From Sphingobacteriaceae bacterium (GTDB taxonomy: Bacteria > Bacteroidota > Bacteroidia > UBA7662), in assembly GCA_013824115.1 (NCBI GenBank), contig PNNG01000012.1:1-60087 (forward strand): 60,087 bases of DNA. The letters run 5' to 3'. Numbering within the stretch: position 1 is the stretch's first letter; each line of letters begins with the position of its first letter. The notes beneath the pieces were generated by a model. That model was not told the origin of the DNA. It saw nothing but the letters and a program-made list of their open reading frames with translations, and searched no databases. Shown here one piece after another: positions 45,041-53,323 of this stretch. The position numbers and the translations under genes were made by a program.

Positions 45041-45064
45041 CTCGTGTATTCTCCTTTTTAGCGA

Positions 45065-45841
45065 TTACACACGAGGAGCTGTCATGGCATTCAACATATT
45101 GCCATATACCGCATTCAAAGAATTCAAGTTCTTCGCCAATTTGGCAATTTCTTCCTGATACTTCGCGGCATCGGCCTGGGCTGATTCCATAGAACCAAGC
45201 GCGCCACCAATGTTGCTGTAGAATTTATTTAAGGTTTGGAGGTGGTTGTTGGTTTCCTTCAACTCCATCTCATACATCGAATTCACGTTCGATAATGTAC
45301 CTACCAACTGTTGCAATTGGCTGGCGTAATCTTTGGCTTCTGCGTGCACAGCAGAAACTTCACTGATCACTGCAGTAGCTTCGCTGGTGGTACGCGCAAA
45401 ACCACTTACCGAACCGGCGGCATCGCGCATGCTCTTAGAATATTCTTCGGTAGCAACGGTAGCCTCACTGATGTCGGCCATTTTGCTCACATTGTCGCTC
45501 AATGACTTAAAGCTACCGCCCAAGTTCTCGAGAACGTCTTTGCTGATATTTGCTTCTTCCAGCATGGCGCCCAAATCACCTGCTGAAGCTTTCTGCTGAC
45601 GTGCTTCTCCTCCGCTTAACTCGGGATAAACCAATGACCAGTCTAACTCTTCATGTGGCTTTTCGAAAGCCGAAATGAAGAAGATAAGTGCTTCGGTACC
45701 CAAACCGAGGGTCAACATAAAATCGGCACCTGGTAAGTGACGAATTTTGAAAAGCGCACCGATGATTACGATGGACGCGCCCCAGCCATAAGCGTAGTTA
45801 AGGAGCGACTTACCTTTTTTTGATTGCAAAAAGCTTGACAT
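45065..45841 (-). CDS. gldL: Type IX secretion/gliding motor protein GldL (PorL)
   Basis: A 258-aa inner-membrane protein. Two adjacent transmembrane helices (YGWGASIVIIGALFKI and FMLTLGLGTEALIFFISAF, between about residues 15 and 60) are followed by a long cytoplasmic coiled-coil-like tail rich in Ala, Glu and Ser. The acidic residue in the second helix (GLGTEALIF) matches the proton-path glutamate of GldL. It partners with GldM in the rotary motor. The gene lies 40 bp after gldK. Confidence 0.96.
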   Translation of the reverse strand: MSSFLQSKKGKSLLNYAYGWGASIVIIGALFKIRHLPGADFMLTLGLGTEALIFFISAFEKPHEELDWSLVYPELSGGEARQQKASAGDLGAMLEEANISKDVLENLGGSFKSLSDNVSKMADISEATVATEEYSKSMRDAAGSVSGFARTTSEATAVISEVSAVHAEAKDYASQLQQLVGTLSNVNSMYEMELKETNNHLQTLNKFYSNIGGALGSMESAQADAAKYQEEIAKLAKNLNSLNAVYGNMLNAMTAPRV

Positions 45842-45881
45842 GCTTGACGAAATTAAATTTTAAATGATTGTTGGTTTTAGG

Positions 45882-47138
45882 TTAAAAGTCTCTCAAATCG
45901 CGTCCGAGGAAGTCCATTACGCAACGGAAACCCACATAAGATTTGGTTGAATCTTGATATTCAAAGGTGCGCGCCCCTACCTGGGTCAAATAGCCCACGT
46001 CCTTCCAGCTACCACCACGTATCACCTTGCGCTTCATTACAATGTCGTCTTCCTCTTTCGCTTCGTATTTGTAATCGGGATTGAGGTCATGTACCACACT
46101 GAACACAGACTCGTCGAAAGCAGTGCTGGTCCACTCAGAAACGTTGCCAGCCATATTGTACAAGCCGTAATCGTTCGGGTTGTACGAGTATGTCTTCACT
46201 GTGTAGAAACCACCGTCGTCGGTATAGTTACCACGACCAGGTTTGAAGTTTGCAATCAAACAGCCTTTGTCGTTTTTGATATATGGGCCTCCCCAAGGAT
46301 AAGGGCTGGTTTGGTGACCACCACGAGCGGCATATTCCCATTCAAATTCGGTAGGCAAGCGGAAGTCACCCTGCTTGGGCTCTCCATTTCCGATGCGAAA
46401 ACTGTGGAACAAATGTGTTCTCCAGGCCGCAAAAGCATTGGCCTGAGCCCAGCTTACACCAACTGCGGGATAATCGTCGTAAGCGGGGTGAGAGAAATAA
46501 TTTTGCGCCTGTGGCTCATTGTATGAAAAGGCGAAATCACGTGCCCACACCAATGTATCGGGATATACATTGATTACCACTGACTTGATGAACTCAGCAC
46601 GCGGACGATTGGGATCGCGGTTATCGGCCGCCATGCGCAAATCGAAATATTTGTAGGCAAAATTGAGTTTGCGCACGTCTACTTCAAATCTGCCAAAAAT
46701 CTGCTCGTTCTCTGGAAAATACAATTCTGCCAATTCTTCCAAAGTACCTGGGTCTCCCCAATTGATAGGCAATTTCCAGTTAAGGTATTCCTTACCAAAA
46801 TCGTCTTCAATGGTATTGCCCAGAATGGTGTGCGCCAATGAATCGCGCACCCAAAACACGAATTGGCGATATTCATTGTTCGAAATCTCGGCATCGTCCA
46901 TGTAAAACGCCTTCACCGACACTGTTTTGGCTTGTTGGTTGGCGTTGAAGAATACGTCTTGATCTGACTGTCCCATGGTAAATGAGCCTTGTGGGATAAA
47001 AACGGTGCCGTAGGGCTCCTCTTGCGACCAAGTCGGGCGGTCGGGAACTCCTACTAGTTCGCCGCTATCGCCTCGACCACAAGCGGCCGAAATTGCAACC
47101 AGTGCACTCAATGCGACGTAAGATGACATCCTTTTCAT
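45882..47138 (-). CDS. gldK: Type IX secretion/gliding lipoprotein GldK (PorK)
   Basis: A 418-aa outer-membrane lipoprotein of the T9SS ring. I start at the ATG giving MKRMSSYVALSALVAISAAC, which yields a lipobox with C20; an upstream ATG 30 codons earlier would bury the signal. Most of the protein is an FGE-sulfatase-like (SUMF1) domain, visible in GSFTMGQSDQDVFF, FRLPTEFEWEYAARGG, and NMAGNVSEWT with GFRCVMD near the end. It forms rings with GldN and contacts GldM. It follows porP after 160 bp. Confidence 0.96.
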   Translation of the reverse strand: MKRMSSYVALSALVAISAACGRGDSGELVGVPDRPTWSQEEPYGTVFIPQGSFTMGQSDQDVFFNANQQAKTVSVKAFYMDDAEISNNEYRQFVFWVRDSLAHTILGNTIEDDFGKEYLNWKLPINWGDPGTLEELAELYFPENEQIFGRFEVDVRKLNFAYKYFDLRMAADNRDPNRPRAEFIKSVVINVYPDTLVWARDFAFSYNEPQAQNYFSHPAYDDYPAVGVSWAQANAFAAWRTHLFHSFRIGNGEPKQGDFRLPTEFEWEYAARGGHQTSPYPWGGPYIKNDKGCLIANFKPGRGNYTDDGGFYTVKTYSYNPNDYGLYNMAGNVSEWTSTAFDESVFSVVHDLNPDYKYEAKEEDDIVMKRKVIRGGSWKDVGYLTQVGARTFEYQDSTKSYVGFRCVMDFLGRDLRDF

Positions 47139-47298
47139 GTGGGCCTTTTTTAGATAAAAGCTCTTAAAATTAATTGTCCTATACTTCAAAATTGTCCTTT
47201 CGAACGAAAAACACGCATTTAACAGCATAAGGGAAGGGTAAAGATACTTCTAAAAGTGATATTTAAAAGAAGCTTCTGTAAAATTATTGTGTTCACCT

Positions 47299-48228
47299 TT
47301 ACAAAAAGCGTGGTGAGCGAATGATGTATTGGGGCTTGGGCGGGATTTTGATGTTGAAATCATAGCTCAAGAAAATCTCATGTGAACCATCGTTCAAGCG
47401 CGAAAGACCCCCTAAATTATAATCGTAAGAATAACCCAAACGGAAACCTTTACCCACATTGGCACCTACCATTACAATAGCAGCATCGCCTGTAGAATAA
47501 CCTCCACCAAACCAAAACTGCTCCCTGAAGGTGGCCAATACGTTGAAGTCGGCCTGGAAGTTCGATACATTGGTCTTTAACAATGCAGAAGGAGTGATCT
47601 TAAAAGACTGTCCTACAGGAATATGGTAACCGCCGGAGAGGAAGATATTTCTCTGCAGCGTAATGCCTGCACCTGCATTGTTGTATTCCACCCGTGGATT
47701 GTTCAAGCGATTCGACGACAAATTGATATACATGTCTTCGCTAGTATAATTCACTCCAAAACCAACATCAAAAGCAAAGGCGTTCACCATGCCTGTTACC
47801 AATAAAGGATCATTGGGATCGTCGGGACGGAATTTAGTACCATCGAGTATGCTCTGGAAACCACCGCCGTATAATCCAACACCTAAGCTACCATTGAATA
47901 TGTTGGTGCGGTAGGCATACGCCAAACGAAAGCTGGTGGTGCTGTTGAAGAATTCATCATCGCGACTAACCATCAATCCAATACCACCTCTTAATAGTTT
48001 AACGGGAGCATGTACCGTAAGATTGGTAGTGCGTGGACTGGCGTTGTCGGTAATGTTCACCCACTGATAGCGGTGAATGAGGAAAGTGCTGATTTGTCCG
48101 CGTGAACCAGCCACCCCGGGATTGTAGGAGAAATCGTTGAACATGTAATGGTTCCATTTAGGCTCCTGCTGTGCGAAGGACAGCTGGGTTAATAGAACCA
48201 TGCACAAGGCGAGTAGAGCTTTTCTCAT
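47299..48228 (-). CDS. porP: PorP/SprF family type IX secretion membrane protein
   Basis: A ~309-aa outer-membrane beta-barrel of the PorP/SprF family, which links T9SS cargo handling to the surface. I start at the ATG giving MRKALLALCMVLLTQLSFAQ, a clean signal peptide; an ATG nine codons upstream is possible. The mature start EPKWNHYMFNDFSYNPGVAG is the family signature, and GFRLGYSYDYNLGGLSRLND followed by HEIFLSYDF is the usual C-terminal strand pair. It lies just upstream of gldKLMN on the same strand, as in Porphyromonas. Confidence 0.93.
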   Translation of the reverse strand: MRKALLALCMVLLTQLSFAQQEPKWNHYMFNDFSYNPGVAGSRGQISTFLIHRYQWVNITDNASPRTTNLTVHAPVKLLRGGIGLMVSRDDEFFNSTTSFRLAYAYRTNIFNGSLGVGLYGGGFQSILDGTKFRPDDPNDPLLVTGMVNAFAFDVGFGVNYTSEDMYINLSSNRLNNPRVEYNNAGAGITLQRNIFLSGGYHIPVGQSFKITPSALLKTNVSNFQADFNVLATFREQFWFGGGYSTGDAAIVMVGANVGKGFRLGYSYDYNLGGLSRLNDGSHEIFLSYDFNIKIPPKPQYIIRSPRFL

Positions 48229-48296
48229 CCAGAATTTTCCGTTACTAAATACCATCGAAGCGACTAAATAACGGAAACTTCACTGCATTCGCAAGT

Positions 48297-49064
48297 CTAC
48301 TTATTCACTTTTTTGATATACGCCTCAATGGCCATGGTCATAGAAGGGGCTTCTGGGGTAGGTGCAGGCACATCGAGACGCAGATTGTGTTCGGCTATGG
48401 CCGCGTGTGTTTGGCTGCCAAAACCAGCGATGCGCGTGTTTTCCTGGACGAAATCAGGGAAGTTCTCAAAGAGTGATTTAATGCCCATGGGGCTAAAAAA
48501 AGCCAACATATCGTATTTGATATCGGCCAAATCGCTCAAATCGCTGGCTACTGTACGAAACATTACGGCCTGCTTGATTTCGATGCCAATTTTCAAAGCC
48601 TCACCAATGAAACCTCCTTTCATCACATCACTGCAAGGCATCAAAAACTTTTCGGCCTTGTGTTTCATCATGTAAGGCAGCAAGTCTTCCATTTTGCCAT
48701 CGCCAAAGAAAATTTTGCGCTTGCGCATTTGGATGTACTTCTGCACATAAACACCAATGTTTTCGGATATACAGAAATACTTGGTGTCGATGGGCATTTC
48801 GATGCGCATTTCTTCACACATCCGGAAGAAATGATCAATCGCATTCCTGCTATTGAACAGAATGGCTGTAAAATCAGCGATGTTCACTTTGTCTTTGCGA
48901 AAATCACGTGCTGGCACCCCTTCCACCTTGATGAACGGCCTGAAATCGATTTTCAGGTTGTATTTTTTGGCGAGGTCGAAGTAGGGCGACTTTTCAGTTT
49001 CGGGCTTAGGCTGCGAAACCAAGATGCTTTTGACTTTCAAATTGGGGCTTTCGGGGCTAGACAT
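48297..49064 (-). CDS. hemD: Uroporphyrinogen-III synthase (HemD)
   Basis: A 255-aa enzyme that cyclises hydroxymethylbilane to uroporphyrinogen III in heme and siroheme synthesis. HemD sequences are poorly conserved; the call rests on the fold pattern: VKSILVSQPKPETEKSPYFD, the TAILFNSRNAIDHFFRMCEE helix, AFFSPMGIKSLFENFPDF and FGSQTHAAIAEHNLRLDVPA near the end. It overlaps the DUF4271 gene by 8 bp, a common Bacteroidota arrangement. Confidence 0.88.
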   Translation of the reverse strand: MSSPESPNLKVKSILVSQPKPETEKSPYFDLAKKYNLKIDFRPFIKVEGVPARDFRKDKVNIADFTAILFNSRNAIDHFFRMCEEMRIEMPIDTKYFCISENIGVYVQKYIQMRKRKIFFGDGKMEDLLPYMMKHKAEKFLMPCSDVMKGGFIGEALKIGIEIKQAVMFRTVASDLSDLADIKYDMLAFFSPMGIKSLFENFPDFVQENTRIAGFGSQTHAAIAEHNLRLDVPAPTPEAPSMTMAIEAYIKKVNK

Positions 49065-49965
49065 TCAGCAGAAATTTGACAATTACAGCTGTAGGGATGA
49101 TTTCAACGGCGCAAAAATACAAAATAAAGTGCAACACATGCGCGCTTGCAGCCGGATACATAAATCGAATGGCATTGACATACCGCCAAATCACTCCCAA
49201 TACCAAGACAACCAGCACAAAAATGCGTACTGCCGGCAAATTAGAAGGCATAAAGTACAATGCTGCCGTGGCAGGCAAGAGCAAAAAAACCAGCGCCCTA
49301 TTGATTAAAAAAGTTTCCACCAAGTAAAAACTGGCTTGTTCACGCATGGCTAACAAAAGCCCTAAAAGCTTGTAGAAGTAGTACTTGAACAAATACACCC
49401 CAGTTACTCCTGCAAAGAGCGCCAATACCCAAATGCCCTGCTGTTGTATGGTCCAGGGAAAACTGCCGGCAATCCACTCGAGTATGTACAACGCCAGAAG
49501 TAAATTAAAAATACCTACATACAACAACGAAATGAGGGTTCTATTGGCCACTTGCTCGCGTGCGAATTGAACGGCCAGTCGCCAGTTGAAAAGCGACAGA
49601 AAAATATTACGTACAAACTGCTTGTTGCGGTTCATAATAAATACCAGTAACAGCAGAGCAAACATTAAAAAGAGGGCATAAGCATCGCCTTGGCGGTTTC
49701 TTTTGCCCATGGCCACTCCAAATCGTTCATCGAACCGCTGGGGCAGTTGATTCAAATGGACATTTAGCGGATTGTAAAATCCAAAGGGATTGCGGGTGTA
49801 TCTCGTTTCAAATTCGCCACTGTCGAGCAAGGCCAAATCGTAAAGCTGTTCGGGCAAATAGGTTTTCGCAACCGCTGAATCGCCAACCGAGGCGCTGTCG
49901 GCCGGCTGGGCCAACGCGAGGTTGGTCAACAAAATCAAAAACAGCAGGAAGCTCCAGCGCAACAT
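49057..49965 (-). CDS. DUF4271 family membrane protein
   Basis: A 302-aa membrane protein of unknown function. A signal-like N-terminus (MLRWSFLLFLILLTNLALAQ) is followed by a soluble stretch to about residue 92, then several hydrophobic helices (from ALFLMFALLLLVFIMN onward, about seven in all). This layout and the RNPFGFYNPLNVHLNQLPQR region fit the DUF4271 family. It overlaps hemD by 8 bp, so the two are coupled; whether it has a role in heme biology is not known. It lies 22 bp after the barrel-protein gene. Confidence 0.82.
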   Translation of the reverse strand: MLRWSFLLFLILLTNLALAQPADSASVGDSAVAKTYLPEQLYDLALLDSGEFETRYTRNPFGFYNPLNVHLNQLPQRFDERFGVAMGKRNRQGDAYALFLMFALLLLVFIMNRNKQFVRNIFLSLFNWRLAVQFAREQVANRTLISLLYVGIFNLLLALYILEWIAGSFPWTIQQQGIWVLALFAGVTGVYLFKYYFYKLLGLLLAMREQASFYLVETFLINRALVFLLLPATAALYFMPSNLPAVRIFVLVVLVLGVIWRYVNAIRFMYPAASAHVLHFILYFCAVEIIPTAVIVKFLLNV

Positions 49966-49987
49966 GCCGCAAAATTAGCAGAAAGGC

Positions 49988-51673
49988 TCAGAGTAAATAC
50001 CTGTAACCCAAGTGAACTTTGGCATTGCCTACTCTGAGCTGTTGCGTAGCGCTGCTTCCCAAGGCATAGGCCACATTAAACACCCCTGTTTTGTTTTGGA
50101 AAGTCAAGCCCAAACCAAATCCAATTGGGCGATCGCTGTTGTTGGCATCCACCAATTGCTGCGCCAACCATCCCCCATTGGCAAAGGCGTAGAGCCACGA
50201 ATTGGCATCGAGCAGGTATCGCTGTTCTACGTTCCACAATAGATAGCGAGTGGCCTGCAGACTTTCTTCATCAAATCCGCGCAAGGTTTTGAAGCCGCCT
50301 AAACGGAATTGCTCGTTGGCATACAACTGATCGCTCCAAATGCCTTTGCCCATAAAGGCCAGGTGCGCCTGCCAACGTTTTTTTACGGGAATAAAAAATT
50401 GTGCATCGAGGTGCAAGCCATATTGAGGGAGGCGTAGACCGCCATTTTCCACAACGTTGGCGGCACTGATTTCTCTCGTTCCCGCACCTCCACCAAAGAG
50501 CAATATCCAACCGCGGTAGGGATTAAAGGCCTTGTCGACCCGTTGCAGGCTGTATTCCAAACCATACATCTGGCCATCTACCCTGCCTTGGGCGAATGCC
50601 GAAGCAGCGGCACCATCGAGCAAACGGTAATTGCGCTGCTGCCAATAGCCCTTGAGGTAATTGCCTGCCGAAAAGGTGTACTCCAAGCCCAAAAGGCCTT
50701 GCACTTCCAAAAAACTGCTGTCGCGCCTAAAGAGCCTAAAATCGCTGTCGAAACCCACCGGACTCCTGAACAAAAAAGGCCAACGCAAAGCCGTTCGTAA
50801 ATCTTGGGTACCGGGCTGTAAACTCCGCCAATTGAAAGCAATGCGCTCACCCCGCTTGAAGGCACTCCATAGAAGTAAGTTCAAATCGCCAGTAAGCAAC
50901 ACCCCACCGCCGGTACCGGTACCCGGAAAAAGCCCGAGCATGCCATCAAAACTGCTTACGGCACGCTTGTCGGCATGGATTACCCAAGAGGCTTTCTGAT
51001 TGTAAAAGTACAATTGCGATGCTGCCGTTTGTAGCGCATAGGGCAAGGCATTGATGCGTCGGTTGATTTGCTGCACCTGCCGCTCATCGTACATTTCGCC
51101 TTCGCGCAATTGCAGGTAACGCGCCAATACCCAAGGCTTCAAAGGCAAAGTGCCCGCAATGCGAATGCTGTCGTAAGTGACCCGCCGGCCAGGCTCCATG
51201 CGCAAGTTGGCCGAAAAATGCTGGTCGTAAATCGCAACACTGTCGAGCCACAAACGGGCAAAAGGATAACCCCTGTTTTCGGCCGCTTGTAAAAGTGCTT
51301 CATACCATGCTTGAACTTCGGTGGGTGACACCGCTTGGCCGCTCAATTTTTGCATTTTGTGCGGCCGGGCGTCCCAAAAAGCATCGGGTACGCGCAGGCT
51401 TAATTGGCGCCAGCTGTAAACGCCCCCCAAGTGAATGAAAGCCTGCCAAAGACTGGTATCGCGCCTAACGCTGTCGATATTTGCCTCCAAATGCCCCTGG
51501 GCTTGGTAAGCCATGAGGGCCCGTTGCAGCCACCGTTCGGCCGAAAGACTGTCGGCCTGCCGACTTTCTTGTAGCAATGCCCCATTTTCGACCTGAAAGA
51601 GTTGCACCGATTGTGCCTGGGCCTGTGCTGCCCACCAACAAAAAAAAGCAATCCAAAGGGCTCTGCTCGGCAT
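49988..51673 (-). CDS. BamA/TamA-family outer-membrane protein
   Basis: A 561-aa Omp85-type protein. A signal peptide (PSRALWIAFFCWWAAQAQAQ) precedes POTRA-like periplasmic modules to about residue 230 (VTYDSIRIAGTLPLKPWVLA; REGEMYDERQVQQINRRINA), then a 16-strand-type barrel with FRLGGFKTLRGFDEESLQAT, the VRGF-like Omp85 motif (here LRGF), and a terminal KVHLGYRYLL strand. It is shorter than BamA (about 800 aa), so it is more likely TamA-like or a specialised insertase. It heads the sub-run DUF4271-hemD. Confidence 0.85.
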   Translation of the reverse strand: MPSRALWIAFFCWWAAQAQAQSVQLFQVENGALLQESRQADSLSAERWLQRALMAYQAQGHLEANIDSVRRDTSLWQAFIHLGGVYSWRQLSLRVPDAFWDARPHKMQKLSGQAVSPTEVQAWYEALLQAAENRGYPFARLWLDSVAIYDQHFSANLRMEPGRRVTYDSIRIAGTLPLKPWVLARYLQLREGEMYDERQVQQINRRINALPYALQTAASQLYFYNQKASWVIHADKRAVSSFDGMLGLFPGTGTGGGVLLTGDLNLLLWSAFKRGERIAFNWRSLQPGTQDLRTALRWPFLFRSPVGFDSDFRLFRRDSSFLEVQGLLGLEYTFSAGNYLKGYWQQRNYRLLDGAAASAFAQGRVDGQMYGLEYSLQRVDKAFNPYRGWILLFGGGAGTREISAANVVENGGLRLPQYGLHLDAQFFIPVKKRWQAHLAFMGKGIWSDQLYANEQFRLGGFKTLRGFDEESLQATRYLLWNVEQRYLLDANSWLYAFANGGWLAQQLVDANNSDRPIGFGLGLTFQNKTGVFNVAYALGSSATQQLRVGNAKVHLGYRYLL

Positions 51674-51720
51674 AGCTCAAAGAACGCTTTTTTTAGGTGC
51701 ACATTTTTAAGGATGCTTTA

Positions 51721-53196
51721 TTATTGGTCTTCGTCGAAGCGGAACATGCTGCTCAGCAGGTCTTTGAAGGTGGTTTGTCGCTCAAGCTGTTGTTTGCTGA
51801 GCAAGGAATATTCGGCCAGGGCATGCAGCACAAACTCTTGCATGATCAACGGGTGCTGTGCGGCCAAAGCGGGTTGGTAGCGGTTCACCAAGTCTTCGAG
51901 TCCGGGTACCAAAGCCAATTGCGAAGCGTATTCGCCTTGGGGCGCATCGTTCAACAAATCGAGGCTGTTGCCTTCGCCAAACCATTGAATGATTTGCTGG
52001 TAAGGCTGCTCTCCCGATTTTTTCTTGAGGTGCTCGGGATCCGGAAAAAGCACCGGAAACAAACTTCTCACGGCCTTTTTCACCAGGCTGCGGGCCACCA
52101 AGGCAGGGCCCTCCTGCTCGCCTTCGTATACCAATTCTACCTTGCCCGTAATGGCGGGCATGATGGCAAACAAATCGCTGATGCGGGCAGCCCCTGCTTC
52201 TTCCTTGTTTCGCAAGGCCCGACGCTCGGCGGTTGCCACCAATTGTTCGTAGGCCGAAATGGTGAGTCGGGCAGAAACCCCGCTTTTTTGATCTACATAT
52301 TCACTGGCGCGGGCTTCAAACGCCACCTGCTCCACCAAATCGTGCAGCAAAGGCGCTACGGCTATCCGCTTTTCCTGCTCGGGATGCAAGCGGGCTTCCT
52401 GCAAGGTAATGCGCTTGCCTATTTCAATGTTCTTGGGATAGTGCGTGAGGATTTGGCTTTCGATGCGGTCTTTGAGGGGAGTTACAATGCTGCCCCGATT
52501 GGTATAATCTTCGGGATTGGCCGTGAATACAAATTGCAAATCCAGGGGCAGTCGCAGTTTGAAGCCCCTGATTTGGATATCGCCTTCCTGCAAAATATTG
52601 AACAGCGACACCTGGATGCGTGCTTGTAAATCGGGCAATTCATTGATCACAAAAATGCCGCGGTGCGCTCGTGGGATGAGGCCGAAGTGAATCACCCGTT
52701 CATCGGCATACGACAAACGCAGGTTGGCGGCTTTGATGGGATCGGTATCGCCAATGAGGTCGGCCACTGTAACGTCGGGCGTAGCCAATTTTTCGGTGTA
52801 GCGCTCGCTGCGGTGGACCCAAATGATGGGCGTACGGTCGCCTTCTTCCTCTACCCGGTCGCGACCGTAGCGCGTGATGGGTGCCAGCGGGTCGTCGAAC
52901 AATTCGGCACCATCGATCACCGGAATATACTCGTCTAACAAAGCCACCATTTGGCGGGCAATGCGGGTTTTTGCTTGTCCACGCAGGCCCAGCAATAAAA
53001 TGTTGTGGCGGGCTAAAATGGCCTGTTCTATTTCGGGGATGACGGTGTCTTCATAGCCATGGATGCCGTTGAAAGGCGATTCTCCCTTTTGCAGGCAGGC
53101 CATGAGGTTCAACCGAAGTTCATCTTTGATGCTTTTGGGGCGGTAGCCTGCGCCGCGTAATTGTCCGAGGGTGCGTATTTTATCGATGCCTTGCAT
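51721..53196 (-). CDS. AAA ATPase of the magnesium-chelatase (ChlI)/MoxR type
   Basis: A 491-aa AAA+ ATPase. The nucleotide loop is LLLGLRGQAKTRIARQMV (an unusual GLRGQAKT in place of GxxGxGKT), Walker B is GIFVINELPDL, and FTANPEDYTNRGSIVTPLKD gives sensor 1 and the arginine finger. The C-terminal helical half (~300-491) is longer than in MoxR. Homologues, sometimes annotated as sigma-54 interaction or magnesium chelatase proteins, work with a VWA partner, presumably the one at 36994-38091. It is transcribed divergently from the helicase-nuclease gene. Confidence 0.85.
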   Translation of the reverse strand: MQGIDKIRTLGQLRGAGYRPKSIKDELRLNLMACLQKGESPFNGIHGYEDTVIPEIEQAILARHNILLLGLRGQAKTRIARQMVALLDEYIPVIDGAELFDDPLAPITRYGRDRVEEEGDRTPIIWVHRSERYTEKLATPDVTVADLIGDTDPIKAANLRLSYADERVIHFGLIPRAHRGIFVINELPDLQARIQVSLFNILQEGDIQIRGFKLRLPLDLQFVFTANPEDYTNRGSIVTPLKDRIESQILTHYPKNIEIGKRITLQEARLHPEQEKRIAVAPLLHDLVEQVAFEARASEYVDQKSGVSARLTISAYEQLVATAERRALRNKEEAGAARISDLFAIMPAITGKVELVYEGEQEGPALVARSLVKKAVRSLFPVLFPDPEHLKKKSGEQPYQQIIQWFGEGNSLDLLNDAPQGEYASQLALVPGLEDLVNRYQPALAAQHPLIMQEFVLHALAEYSLLSKQQLERQTTFKDLLSSMFRFDEDQ

Positions 53197-53311
53197 GTTG
53201 TTTCGTATAGTATCTGGTGAAAATAAGTCGAACCAGGCTTGGTTTGTTTCATTGCGGGCTCACAAAAAACGCCAATCTTTCAACAAGCCATCGCCAGGCC
53301 GTTGAAATCGG

Positions 53312-53319
53312 TTATTTTG
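53312..53319 (+). promoter_or_regulatory. Possible -7 element of the helicase-nuclease gene
   Basis: TTATTTTG differs from TAnnTTTG at one base and ends 4 nt before the ATG, the same spacing as for padR, acr3 and kmo. No -33 is evident. Confidence 0.35.
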
Positions 53320-53323
53320 CATC

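Noticed and set aside
51697..52629. 310-codon open frame opposite the AAA ATPase gene
   Set aside because: It is a codon-bias shadow of a well-supported gene and its product resembles nothing.
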